A stretch of DNA of 25,046 nucleotides from Christensenella sp. UBA4247. Its GTDB lineage: Bacteria > Bacillota > Clostridia > Christensenellales > CAG-1252. The DNA is taken from contig DGWX01000036.1 in NCBI GenBank assembly GCA_002395405.1, positions 1-25,046 on the forward strand, written 5' to 3'. The notes under the pieces are model-generated. The model worked only from the letters and a program-made list of their open reading frames with translations. It had not been told where the DNA came from and did no database searches. The first letter of the stretch is position 1. Every line of letters begins with the position of its first letter. The position numbers and the translations under genes are program-made. Shown here in pieces: positions 1-7,783 of the stretch.

Positions 1-144
1 TTCGCGTGATGAATTCGTTTGTATAGTATATTTACTCATCTGCGACTAAGTCAAAACGTCTTTTACACTATGTGAATTTAGATACAACTGTTTTAAAAAT
101 ATTATTTATTTATTGCGCAGAACACAGTAAAATGAATTATAGGA

Positions 145-173
145 TTGACAAATAGCTTATTATGTGTAATAAT
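145..173 (+). promoter_or_regulatory. Sigma-A-type promoter with extended -10
   Basis: TTGACA (145-150) is followed after 17 bases by AATAAT (168-173), with TG at 165-166 forming an extended -10. Transcription would begin near 180. That rules out the in-frame ATG at 162 and supports the start of the secreted-protein gene at 201. Positions 1-144 are AT-rich and I see no gene there. Confidence 0.75.
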
Positions 174-200
174 ACAAAAAAAAGAATAAGGAGTGTAAAG

Positions 201-962
201 ATGAAAAAGAAATTTTTATATTGTATGCTTGTACTTGTGTTCTCATTGTCAATTTTTATGGTTCCATTTGGTATGGCAAATGCAGAAGTTCCGATTTTAG
301 AAGAGCCCATCGATGAGATTATTTTATCTGAGTATTCATTATCAGATTTGCTTTCAATGGCCGCAACCTCTACAAATGCTTCAAACTATCCTGCAACTGC
401 CTCGCGTTGTAATAATGATTATTCTGGGATAGACTCAACATCAAATGTTTATGCAAGGGCGGATGGGTCATATCAAATAAACACCGAAAAATATCGTCTT
501 TTGGGCATAGATGACAATGAAACAGATATCTTTACATTAACTCCCAACAATTCATCGTGGAATGCGCCTGCATCTTATATAAGCACTACCGGACCTATTA
601 CGGTATATTTTTTGCCGGAGTTGGGGAATCCCCCCAGTGGTAGTGGATTGTCAGATGACACCGTAAAATTGAAAGATTTAACTACGAATTTGAGAATAAC
701 TGGAAGTAATACCACCATTTCATATGGACGTGCGTTTGTTCGTTCTCGTAAAATAGGAGGAACGAGTTGGAGTGGTTGGACAACGTATGGACTTGCAAAT
801 GCAAATTGGCAACCGCAAAGTGTTAGAATTTGGAAAAACTGTGAAGTTCAAATCGTCGTCTGCCAAGAATTCAGAGATTATTTAAGTGGTGCAGCAAATA
901 TTTATTACCCGGTTAGGAGTATTTATAGGATTAATGTGACAGGCTGTTCAGTAAGTTTATAA
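201..962 (+). CDS. Secreted protein of unknown function
   Basis: I do not recognise this 253-residue protein. The start at 201 is chosen because TAAGGAG lies at 187-193 and the promoter at 145-173 excludes the earlier ATG at 162. The N-terminus is a classical signal peptide: MKKK, a hydrophobic core, and a likely cleavage after ANA near residue 28. The mature part is rich in Ser, Thr, Asn, Tyr and Trp, with patterns such as SWSGW that suggest beta structure. It has few cysteines and no further membrane segment, so it is probably released or wall-associated. Its coding sequence is clearly AT-richer than the genes downstream, which suggests recent acquisition. It ends two bases before the permease ORF of an ABC exporter, so it could be that exporter's partner or simply a neighbour; the signal peptide points to Sec export. 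Confidence 0.7.
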   Translation: MKKKFLYCMLVLVFSLSIFMVPFGMANAEVPILEEPIDEIILSEYSLSDLLSMAATSTNASNYPATASRCNNDYSGIDSTSNVYARADGSYQINTEKYRLLGIDDNETDIFTLTPNNSSWNAPASYISTTGPITVYFLPELGNPPSGSGLSDDTVKLKDLTTNLRITGSNTTISYGRAFVRSRKIGGTSWSGWTTYGLANANWQPQSVRIWKNCEVQIVVCQEFRDYLSGAANIYYPVRSIYRINVTGCSVSL

Positions 963-964
963 TT

Positions 965-1993
965 ATGGCATCCATTCGATATTACGTTAAAAGATTTTTC
1001 ATCGTTCCGAAGTTCTTTTTCGGAACGATGATTTTTGCGGTGCTATTGTTAAGTTCCGCAGTCGGGTTGTCACTGATTCCCTATGACGAAGCTGTTATCA
1101 TTCCCGAAACATTTGAGTTCGAAGGGAAAAGTTATACGGAAGCGGAAATTGAAAGCGAATATATGACTCCCGGTGATACGATCTCGGAGAAAATGTCGGA
1201 GTACTATTTTCATGCGGCGGAGTATTACCGTACGATCGCCGCAGAAAAAGCAAAAGCCGGTGCAGGCTATGCCGATTTTTCCTATGAAGAGGCGGAAGCC
1301 AAGGCAGAACTTTATGAGTATTGTTATACCAACAAGGCATATGAGACTGATCAAGTTTTCGTTTATTCGAAAAAAACGACTTCCGGAAACGTGATCGCGG
1401 ATCGAGTGTATCGCTATTCAAAGTACGCCGCGGTCGCCGTCGTCTTGGTTACCTTCGCGGCGGCGCTCTTCTCTTTCGCGGCAGACAAGCAAGAATTCAA
1501 AAACTTTTTCGGAGCGAATGTTCGACGGAGCGACCTGTTTTTTTCAAAAATAGTGTTTACCGCGACGATCGGCGCAATTTTTGCCGCCCTCGCCATCTTT
1601 GTCGGATTCGCGATCGGAAACTTTGATTTGACTGCGGCAGTCGTTTCTTTCCGTTCGGTCATGCCCCTTTGGGTGGCGCTCGTGGCAAGGATCGTTTCCG
1701 CGCTTGCGGTTTCCGTTCTTGCCGTTTCTTTGGTTTCGTTTTTCGCATCCATTGAAAAACTTCCGATTGGTGCGCCCGTCGCTCTGATCGTGTATTTTGC
1801 GCTGCTTATCGTTCGCGGAATGATCATAAGAGGCTCGGTTCTACATGCCTCGGCGGCAATTCCGTTATTCGGCGTTGCGTTTGCGCCCGTGTCGGGGCTC
1901 GCCGCATTCTTTCTCCCCGTCGTACTTCAATTCATAATCGGCGCGGGGATCACAGCGCTGTCTTTCGTGTTTTATAAGAAAAAGGAGATTTAA
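965..1993 (+). CDS. ABC-2 type exporter permease subunit
   Basis: A 342-residue integral membrane protein with about six TM segments: one near residues 18-38, a ~110-residue extracytoplasmic loop rich in Glu, Ala and Tyr, then helices near 151-172, 195-218, 230-262, 268-290 and 300-336. This is the layout of ABC-2/BcrB-like permeases. Residues 181-198, with an RRSDLFFSK core, resemble residues 158-175 of the second permease (SRRDFFIGK), so the two are related and probably pair as a heterodimer around the ATPase at 1995. The start is uncertain: ATG 965 has no visible ribosome binding site, and a strong hairpin covers codons 12-22. An in-frame ATG at 1028 would begin directly in the first TM helix. 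The basic N-terminus resembles that of the second permease, which favours 965. The substrate is unknown. Confidence 0.8.
   Translation: MASIRYYVKRFFIVPKFFFGTMIFAVLLLSSAVGLSLIPYDEAVIIPETFEFEGKSYTEAEIESEYMTPGDTISEKMSEYYFHAAEYYRTIAAEKAKAGAGYADFSYEEAEAKAELYEYCYTNKAYETDQVFVYSKKTTSGNVIADRVYRYSKYAAVAVVLVTFAAALFSFAADKQEFKNFFGANVRRSDLFFSKIVFTATIGAIFAALAIFVGFAIGNFDLTAAVVSFRSVMPLWVALVARIVSALAVSVLAVSLVSFFASIEKLPIGAPVALIVYFALLIVRGMIIRGSVLHASAAIPLFGVAFAPVSGLAAFFLPVVLQFIIGAGITALSFVFYKKKEI
999..1036 (+). terminator. Hairpin plus T-run: possible terminator or attenuator
   Basis: Bases 999-1011 pair perfectly with 1019-1031 (13 bp, 7-base loop), and five T residues follow at 1032-1036. It lies 37 bases after the secreted-protein stop but inside the 5' end of the permease reading frame. 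It may be the terminator of the secreted-protein gene, letting that gene be expressed more than the ABC genes. It could also be a coding coincidence. Confidence 0.45.
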
Positions 1994-1994
1994 T

Positions 1995-2729
1995 ATGATA
2001 GAAGTAAAGAACATCGTAAAGCGTTACGGGAAAAACACCGTTTTGGAAAACGTCTCCTTTACTGTCCCCGACGGAAAGATATACGGGCTCATCGGACTGA
2101 ACGGCGCAGGCAAAAGCACCCTTATGAAGATTATGTGCTCTATGACTTTCGCAGACTCCGGCGAAATTTTTTTGGATGGAGAAAAACGGCGTACTCAGCC
2201 CCCGAAGGGCTTCCATAAAGAAGAGCCGCAAGCGGTCAAACTCGGTTATATGATCGAAAATCCTTGTTTTTACGGAGACCTTACGGGGTATAAAAACCTC
2301 TCACTTCTCTCGGCGCTTTATCCCGAAGTCGATTCCAAGAGAATTCAAAAAGTTCTTCGCATCGCCGGACTCGAAAAGGACGCCGATAAAAAGTTTTCGC
2401 AGTACTCGCTCGGAATGAAGCAAAGGCTGCATTTCGCATCGGCTCTTCTGGGAGATCCGTCCGTTCTTATATTGGACGAACCGTTTAACGGGATCGACCC
2501 CTTATCCTTGCGATATTTTGAAAAAGAGATCAAGGAATTCGCGGCAAAGGGCGGCACCGTGCTGATCTCGGCGCATATCATCGCCGAACTCGAAAAAATT
2601 TGCGACAGCGCGATTTTCATCCACGAAGGCAGGATCATTAAAACCGTTGAAAAAACCGAGGGGTACGACCGCTTCGAGAAAGAGTTTTTCGATAGCCTTA
2701 TTCAAGAGGGACAAATAGATGAAGAGTAG
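1995..2729 (+). CDS. ABC exporter ATP-binding protein (CcmA/BcrA type)
   Basis: A 244-residue cytoplasmic ATPase that powers export through the two flanking permeases. It has Walker A GLNGAGKST at residues 34-42, a Q-loop-type segment near 83-90, signature SLGMKQR at 138-144, Walker B VLILDEP at 157-163 and the H-loop histidine at 194 (ISAH). The signature form and length match the ABC-2 drug, bacteriocin or lantibiotic export and immunity group. AGGAG lies at 1983-1987. The gene begins one base after the upstream permease stop and overlaps the next permease by 11 bases, so the three are translationally coupled. The cargo cannot be read from the sequence. Confidence 0.93.
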   Translation: MIEVKNIVKRYGKNTVLENVSFTVPDGKIYGLIGLNGAGKSTLMKIMCSMTFADSGEIFLDGEKRRTQPPKGFHKEEPQAVKLGYMIENPCFYGDLTGYKNLSLLSALYPEVDSKRIQKVLRIAGLEKDADKKFSQYSLGMKQRLHFASALLGDPSVLILDEPFNGIDPLSLRYFEKEIKEFAAKGGTVLISAHIIAELEKICDSAIFIHEGRIIKTVEKTEGYDRFEKEFFDSLIQEGQIDEE

Positions 2730-3759
2730 CATCCTTGCGGTCGCCCTCTATGAAAAAAACAAGTTTTTTCTAAGGGGTAAAAACAAACTTATTCTTATCT
2801 GCTTGCTCGTAGCGCTTTTCGTTTCGATCACGGCGCTTGCGTTGGCGTCTGGTGCGGTGCCTCTTGTCGAGGGAAAAGATATTTATTCCGAGAGTTCGTA
2901 TCAAACTAACAAGACGATGGTCGAAACGGGCGAATACTATTGGTGGATGAACGAAGACGATATCGCCGCCGTAAAGCGTGACCTGCGTTTATACGAAGAA
3001 GCGAAAAGACAAGGTGCGGATAATCCTTCCGAACAGGTATTCGTGCTGCGAGACGTTTATTCGCGTGGGTCTGCTTCGCATACCGGTATGGCTGAGATTT
3101 TTCTCTCGCTTTCGCTACTGGCGGTTCTCATTTCCGCATTTGGAGCGTGGATCGCACTGAATTCTTTTGGCGATCCGGCAGAAAAAAACATTTTTGCGTC
3201 TAATATCTCGCGGCGGGATTTCTTTATCGGAAAAATGATTTTTCCGCTTGTGGCGCTGACGACTGTGTATTGGGTTTTTGTACTGCATTTAGCCGCCATG
3301 ACGCAAGATCTGTTCAAATTTTACGTTGCGTTCGAGACGGTGAATACAATTTCCGTCATGCGTTTTTCCGAACTGTTTTTTGCGCGAGCGATAGGCGGAT
3401 ACTTCGCGGGTTTAGCGGCTTTCGCATTATGCGTCTTCTTGCTGTCTGCCTGTAAAAAACGCCATATTGCGATCATTATATTTTGCGCGATAATGGCCCT
3501 GCTCGCTACGGGAACGATCCTCGGAATGGCGAAGGCGCCGGTCAAGGTGATCCACGGAGAAATCGATCGATTTACCGATTCCAATTACCGAAGTGCATGG
3601 CGATTCGCCTTGGCAAGATTTATTCCGATCACGTCTTCCGAATTCGGCGCGGTTTATGGTTTTGGGGGAGATTTCTTTATAACGACGGCAATCGATCTTA
3701 TAATGACAATAACATTTGCGATATTTGGAAGAAAAGCGGCATTGAGCCGATCAAGTTGA
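2719..3759 (+). CDS. ABC-2 type exporter permease subunit (second)
   Basis: A 346-residue membrane protein with the same plan as the permease at 965: a basic N-terminus, a TM at about 23-45, an ~80-residue extracytoplasmic stretch, then helices near 126-148, 170-192, 215-243, 249-272 and 322-341. The SRRDFFIGK segment (about 163-171) parallels RRSDLFFSK in the first permease, so they are paralogues. Its ATG lies inside the end of the ATPase gene (11-base overlap), with GAGGG at 2706-2710 as the ribosome binding site. It is the last gene of the exporter operon; a strong terminator follows at 3865. The function is ATP-driven export of an unknown substrate, with the secreted protein at 201 or an antimicrobial peptide as untested possibilities. 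Confidence 0.85.
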   Translation: MKSSILAVALYEKNKFFLRGKNKLILICLLVALFVSITALALASGAVPLVEGKDIYSESSYQTNKTMVETGEYYWWMNEDDIAAVKRDLRLYEEAKRQGADNPSEQVFVLRDVYSRGSASHTGMAEIFLSLSLLAVLISAFGAWIALNSFGDPAEKNIFASNISRRDFFIGKMIFPLVALTTVYWVFVLHLAAMTQDLFKFYVAFETVNTISVMRFSELFFARAIGGYFAGLAAFALCVFLLSACKKRHIAIIIFCAIMALLATGTILGMAKAPVKVIHGEIDRFTDSNYRSAWRFALARFIPITSSEFGAVYGFGGDFFITTAIDLIMTITFAIFGRKAALSRSS

Positions 3760-3864
3760 TTCGCTGAAAGATTCTTATCATCCCCAAAAGAAAATCTTCT
3801 CAGATCGTATCTGATATCACTTTTTGACAGTAATACGTGTGCTTGTTAAAACAGGTTGTCCACC

Positions 3865-3903
3865 AAAAACAGTCTAAGGCGAATCCGCTTTAGACTGTTT
3901 TTT
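3865..3903 (+). terminator. Rho-independent terminator of the ABC operon
   Basis: A near-perfect stem pairs 3870-3881 with 3886-3897 (12 bp including one G-U) around the loop AATC. It is extended by A3865-A3869 pairing with T3898-T3902, and a T-tract continues to 3903. The A-tract on the left could let it work in both directions. Between the operon stop (3757-3759) and this hairpin there is no gene. Confidence 0.9.
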
Positions 3904-3905
3904 AT

Positions 3906-4090
3906 CCAAACCGAAGCGGAGCGAGGTTTGGCATATCATCAAGGGCTTGTCCCTTGCATATCATCGCGGCTCTGCCGTGCATAAATACTTTATCCGCTTT
4001 CGGTTTGATGATATGCAATACTGCGTATTGATGATATACACGATTTTACAATCGTGATGATATGCACGCTTTCGCGTGAAACGATATGTT
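3906..4090. repeat. Array of short hairpins joined by a constant ~10-nt linker
   Basis: The linker GCATATCATC occurs at 3931-3940 and 3956-3965. Its reverse complement GATGATATGC (or GATGATATAC) occurs at 4007-4016, 4030-4039 and 4056-4065, with a decayed copy at 4079-4088. Spacing is 23-26 bases. Between linkers lie small perfect hairpins with unrelated stems: 3906-3912/3925-3931, 3940-3945/3951-3956, 3965-3970/3974-3979, 4016-4021/4025-4030, 4039-4045/4050-4056 and 4065-4069/4074-4078. The two halves face each other: 3908-3920 is nearly the reverse complement of 3993-4006, so the whole array could form a large cruciform. Orientation reverses around 3980-4006. It is non-coding. I believe similar GATGATAT hairpin strings occur in other gut Clostridia, but I cannot verify that here. 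Confidence 0.85.
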
Positions 4091-4151
4091 TTTATTGTTT
4101 GGGGTGGTCTTGGCTTTTTCTTAACGCGTCGCGCTCCTTCCGTTTTGCGGG

Positions 4152-4180
4152 TTGTCAAATGGTTGAAAATTTGATATAAT
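4152..4180 (+). promoter_or_regulatory. Sigma-A promoter of the alcohol dehydrogenase gene
   Basis: TTGTCA (4152-4157), a 17-base spacer and a consensus TATAAT (4175-4180). The start of transcription would be near 4187. This leaves an ~85-base leader that holds a small hairpin (GGGGAT at 4229-4234 against ATCCCC at 4239-4244) and a strong ribosome binding site, AGAGGAGGA, at 4256-4264. I see no known riboswitch in the leader. Confidence 0.85.
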
Positions 4181-4271
4181 AACACACGCGCGACAAGGCT
4201 TCGGCTTTTGCGAAGGGAGCAAATGGAAGGGGATCTATATCCCCCCGCGCAAAGAAGAGGAGGAAAAAACG

Positions 4272-5438
4272 ATGCTTGGAAATTTTGCCTATCATAATCC
4301 TACGAAACTTTATTTCGGCGATGGCGCGCTTTGCTATCTAAACGAAGAGCTTCCCAAGTACGGGAAAGTCGTTCAGCTGATTTACGGCGGCGGATCCATC
4401 AAGAAAAACGGTTTGTATGACGAGATCGTTTCGATCTTAAAGAAAAACGGAAAGACGATCGTGGAAGACGGCGGCGTTATGCCCAACCCGACCGTGGAGA
4501 AGCTCAGGGAAGGCGTTCGGATCGCGCGGGAGAACGGCGTTGATTTTCTGCTCGCGGTCGGCGGCGGTTCCTGCTGCGACTATGCGAAAGCGGTTTCGGT
4601 CTCCGTGAAATGCGGTGAAGATCCATGGGATAAGTATTTTATTCGTTTTGAAGAACCCACTTGCGAGATCTTGCCGGTAGGGTGCGTCCTTACGATGGCG
4701 GGAACGGGTTCCGAAATGAACGGCGGCTCGGTCATCACCAATCACGAGGCGAAGCTCAAGATCGGCCATGTGTTCGGAGACGAAGTTATGCCGAAGTTCT
4801 CGATTCTGAACCCGAAGTACACCTATTCGCTTCCGAAAAGGCAAATGGTTGCCGGGGTTTACGATATTTTCAACCATATTTGCGAGCAGTATTTTTCGGG
4901 AACGGACGATAACGTCAGCGATTATCTTGCGGAAGGTTTGATGAAATCCGTCGTAAAAAATTCTCGCGCCGCCGTTCTCGATCCGGAGAATTACGAGGCG
5001 CGGTCGAATATTATGTGGGCGGCAACGTGGGCGCTCAATACGTTGATCGCTTGCGGAAAAGAAACCGATTGGATGGTCCATATGATCGGGCAGGCGGTCG
5101 GCGCTTATACCGATCAAACGCACGGAATGACCCTCGCCGCCGTTTCGCTTCCTTATTATCGTTTTATAATGCCTTACGGGGTCGCTAAATTCGCCCGTTT
5201 CGCGAAGGAAGTTTGGGGCGTTTCCGAGGAAGGGAAAAGCGAAAAGGAACTAGCCGAAGCAGGTCTTGCCGAAATGGAAAAATGGATGAAAGAGATCGGC
5301 GTTTCAATGAATATATCTTCCCTCGGCGTAACGCCCGATATGATCGAGGGGATCGCGGACGCAACGATCCTTTTGGACGGTGGTTACAAAAAGCTGACGA
5401 GAGACGACGTCGTTCGGATCTTGAAAGAAAGCCTTTAA
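4272..5438 (+). CDS. Iron-containing alcohol dehydrogenase (BdhA/YqhD type)
   Basis: A 388-residue cytoplasmic oxidoreductase that interconverts aldehydes or ketones and alcohols with NAD(P)H. Nucleotide-binding segments are GGGS at 39-42 and GGGS at 97-100. The metal ligands expected for the family are D198, H202, H270 and H284; their spacing (4, 68, 14) nearly matches YqhD of E. coli (D194, H198, H267, H281, from memory). The full length and GTGSEMNGG motif (144-152) place it with the NADPH-dependent butanol dehydrogenases rather than the NAD-linked AdhE or glycerol dehydrogenase branches. The start is set by AGAGGAGGA 8 bases upstream. It is a single-gene unit with its own promoter and terminator, so likely a stand-alone fermentation or aldehyde-detoxification enzyme. 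The exact substrate cannot be assigned. Confidence 0.93.
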   Translation: MLGNFAYHNPTKLYFGDGALCYLNEELPKYGKVVQLIYGGGSIKKNGLYDEIVSILKKNGKTIVEDGGVMPNPTVEKLREGVRIARENGVDFLLAVGGGSCCDYAKAVSVSVKCGEDPWDKYFIRFEEPTCEILPVGCVLTMAGTGSEMNGGSVITNHEAKLKIGHVFGDEVMPKFSILNPKYTYSLPKRQMVAGVYDIFNHICEQYFSGTDDNVSDYLAEGLMKSVVKNSRAAVLDPENYEARSNIMWAATWALNTLIACGKETDWMVHMIGQAVGAYTDQTHGMTLAAVSLPYYRFIMPYGVAKFARFAKEVWGVSEEGKSEKELAEAGLAEMEKWMKEIGVSMNISSLGVTPDMIEGIADATILLDGGYKKLTRDDVVRILKESL

Positions 5439-5441
5439 CGA

Positions 5442-5480
5442 AACGCGGCGCTTCGAGTTTTTCGGAGCGCCGCGTTTTTT
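5442..5480 (+). terminator. Terminator between convergent genes
   Basis: Bases 5442-5456 pair with 5463-5477 (15 bp, one G-U, loop of six), and T residues run on to 5480. It follows the dehydrogenase stop by three bases and ends two bases before the stop of the minus-strand peptidase gene. A short A-run on the left gives weak two-way potential. Confidence 0.9.
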
Positions 5481-5482
5481 TA

Positions 5483-6919
5483 TCAATAGGGGGCGGGCAG
5501 GGCGCCGAACAGCCAAATCGAAAAGAATTCCGATTGATCTTCTTTTAGGGAGGCGGACAAGGCGGATATAAGGTCGTTTGCGCTCGCTCTTTTATAGGCA
5601 AATCGATCGGCAAAGTCGCGAAGCGCCGCGTTTAATCTTTCGTACCCATATTTTTCGGCAAGCGTTATAAAAAGGAGCAGCGATTTGCAGTACGCGATCT
5701 CGGCGTAGCCGTCCGCAAGGTCGGAAAGCGGCAAAGAGAGGCGGCAGGCGGCTTCTCCTTTGATCTCGGAATAAATCGAATAGGCTTCGCTTGCCTCGGC
5801 TATTTTCGCTCGAAAGGCGGACGACGCCCCCGTTTCTTTATAATAGAGCGCGGTCGCGTATTCCGAAAGACCTTCGTCTATCCACGGGCTGACGATCTGG
5901 TCAGTATGAACTTTCCCGAACCACCATTGATGCGCGATCTCGTGGATCGCGGTTTCCTTTTTTGCGGAAGAGGAAAGCTCGTTTGAAAGGAGCGCCAACC
6001 CCGAATATTCCATACCCGATTCGAAAAAAGGCGCGCAGGCGAGGGTTAACGAAGGGTAGGGATAGGCTCCGAACGTACGTGAAAAAACTTCCACGGCTTT
6101 TGCCGCAACGGCGAGCGTTTCGTCCGCTTTTTTATCCGTTTCATAGTAATAGCGGATCGGGATCGACGCCGCTTCCGTTTCTTTATATTGCAATTTATTC
6201 GAAGCGATCACGGCGAAATCGCGCGCCCTCTCGAGCGAGAAAGAAAAAACGGTTTTCCCCTTTTCGGTCTCTCTCGAAAGGGGAAGGGCGGACGCCGCCG
6301 CTTGATACCCCGCGGGGAGCGATAGGGAAAGGGAGAAATTCGCCGCGTCGAACAAAAAGGGATCTCCGTAAGCATAATAGGGATCGGCGCGATATTTTCC
6401 TTCTTCGAAGGGGCATAAAACGGGATAAAAACCTGTCAGGTTATAATAGCCGCCGTAATAGCCGAGGCGGTGTTTGACTGCGCAAAGAGTGACCGTTTCT
6501 TCAATGTGTAAAGAAATTCTCTTTCCTTTCGGCAGTTTGTTTCCGAGGCGGACGGTCAAAACGGTTTTGTCGTCTCCGCCGATCGAATAATCCTTAACCC
6601 CTTCGCTCGAAGAAAGAGAGAGGATCTCGCAACCGCCGTAAGACGCTCCTTTCGGATACGCCGCTTTGATCTTGCTTTCGCCTACCGTCCGATTCCCTTC
6701 GAGATACGCGTTCGGAAAAAGGCGCAATTTAACGGCGGAAAGCCCTTCGGACGGGCAGGAATACGTAACGTCCGTCGAAACGGTCAAACGATTGTCGGAG
6801 AGTTCGGCCGAAATGCGATAATCGGCGAGGGGAAGCGACTCGGCGCTTTCTTGGCAGGACGAAAAGAAAAGGAGTGGCAGAAGGAAAAAGGGCAGCAGGG
6901 CGAAAAACGCTTTTCTCAT
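5483..6919 (-). CDS. M1 family zinc metallopeptidase, lipoprotein
   Basis: A 478-residue predicted surface lipoprotein: a hydrophobic signal at residues 3-20 with Cys22 after FSS (an imperfect lipobox). The catalytic site is HEIAH at 326-330 followed after 18 residues by Glu349, the classic HExxH-18-E gluzincin signature. The upstream GMEYSG at 302-307 corresponds to the GxMEN exopeptidase motif, with Tyr replacing Asn. The N-terminal ~230 residues are beta-rich, as in M1 enzymes; the C-terminal helical domain is short, so this is a compact M1. It would cleave peptides outside the membrane. Because the GxMEN Asn is changed, strict aminopeptidase activity is uncertain. Its ATG overlaps the stop of the PRC-barrel gene by four bases, so the two are translationally coupled. 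Confidence 0.9.
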   Translation of the reverse strand: MRKAFFALLPFFLLPLLFFSSCQESAESLPLADYRISAELSDNRLTVSTDVTYSCPSEGLSAVKLRLFPNAYLEGNRTVGESKIKAAYPKGASYGGCEILSLSSSEGVKDYSIGGDDKTVLTVRLGNKLPKGKRISLHIEETVTLCAVKHRLGYYGGYYNLTGFYPVLCPFEEGKYRADPYYAYGDPFLFDAANFSLSLSLPAGYQAAASALPLSRETEKGKTVFSFSLERARDFAVIASNKLQYKETEAASIPIRYYYETDKKADETLAVAAKAVEVFSRTFGAYPYPSLTLACAPFFESGMEYSGLALLSNELSSSAKKETAIHEIAHQWWFGKVHTDQIVSPWIDEGLSEYATALYYKETGASSAFRAKIAEASEAYSIYSEIKGEAACRLSLPLSDLADGYAEIAYCKSLLLFITLAEKYGYERLNAALRDFADRFAYKRASANDLISALSASLKEDQSEFFSIWLFGALPAPY

Positions 6920-7749
6920 GCTCTTTTACTGTTTACCGTAAGCTCCACGAGCTTTCCTTTCGCGCGCGCTTCTTCCACGATCTCCGCACTGACTTCGCTT
7001 CCTTTTTTCGCAATGACGGCGCCTCCCGAAAGTACGTCTTTCAAAACGGTTCGACCGAGCAAAAAGCCGTAGTCTCCGAGAAATTCCGTTTTTTCGCTTT
7101 CTTCGGATAATGCCGACGATTCAATTTCCGTTCGGTTGATTTCGGTCGCCTCTTGCGTTTCAATGATCTCCTCTTGCGGAGTCGCCTGCTCTTCCGCTTG
7201 CCTTTCTCCTTCGGAAAAAAGGGAGAGCGCGTTTTCGTTTATCTTCCGACGAGTTCTCTTTTCCGCTTGTCCGACCTTGTTTCTCGGCGCTTTCGCAAAA
7301 CGCTTTTCGGCGTGCTCTTCCGCTCGAAATACGACGGCTTTCGCGGAAACGCCTACGACGAGAGAGGGATCGAACTCTTTTTCGTCCGAAAGAACGGAAA
7401 GAGTCCTTCCCGTTTTTTCGTCGAAACAAAGATCTCGGAATACGCCGATAAATCTTCCCGCGCTGTCGTACATTTTCGCGCCGAGCGGGCAGGGCATGTA
7501 CGGAGAGGGTTTAACGGCGGAAGCGTTTTGAACGGTCAGAGCGTCCGCAAAACCGACGATCCTGCCGAGGGGGACGAGCGATTCTTCTTCTTTTTCTTCG
7601 CTCGATACCCGCCAACCGATAACGCGCCCGAGTTTCTCTTTTACATACGCGTTCGTAACGATGCCCGCGATCTCGCCTTCCGAAATGATAACGATTTCTT
7701 TGGATAAATGGTCCGTGATCCTTTTCATAAACAGCACTTTACCTCGCAT
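6916..7749 (-). CDS. PRC-barrel domain protein
   Basis: A 277-residue cytoplasmic protein with no signal or membrane segment. Residues ~15-80 and ~88-142 read as two PRC-barrel-like beta units (for example GAKMYDSAGRFIGVF at 90-104). PRC barrels are small docking folds, best known from RimM and photosynthetic reaction centre H subunits. A charged, Glu/Gln/Arg-rich linker (about 143-222) follows. The tail (about 228-275), with LGRTVLKDVL and IAKKGSEV, resembles a barrel-sandwich module of the kind seen in RNA polymerase beta' and related proteins. ATG 7749 is preceded by GGGGAT at a usual distance; ATG 7728 (residue 8) is an alternative. It shares an operon with the M1 peptidase. The role is unknown; a membrane- or ribosome-associated adaptor is possible. 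Confidence 0.75.
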   Translation of the reverse strand: MRGKVLFMKRITDHLSKEIVIISEGEIAGIVTNAYVKEKLGRVIGWRVSSEEKEEESLVPLGRIVGFADALTVQNASAVKPSPYMPCPLGAKMYDSAGRFIGVFRDLCFDEKTGRTLSVLSDEKEFDPSLVVGVSAKAVVFRAEEHAEKRFAKAPRNKVGQAEKRTRRKINENALSLFSEGERQAEEQATPQEEIIETQEATEINRTEIESSALSEESEKTEFLGDYGFLLGRTVLKDVLSGGAVIAKKGSEVSAEIVEEARAKGKLVELTVNSKRA

Positions 7750-7783
7750 TTTTTTATCCCCGATGCGTTTTGGGGAATACTTG

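Noticed and set aside
3824..3852. TTGACA-17-TAAAAC promoter for a small RNA
   Set aside because: The -10 is poor and the product would be only the ~45-base terminator hairpin; no gene benefits.
3906..4090. CRISPR array
   Set aside because: Linkers are only ~10 bases, spacers are themselves palindromic, orientation reverses in the middle, and there are no cas genes.
3961..4185. 74-residue minus-strand ORF
   Set aside because: It runs through the hairpin array and promoter region; composition is non-protein-like, and no ribosome binding site stands before it.
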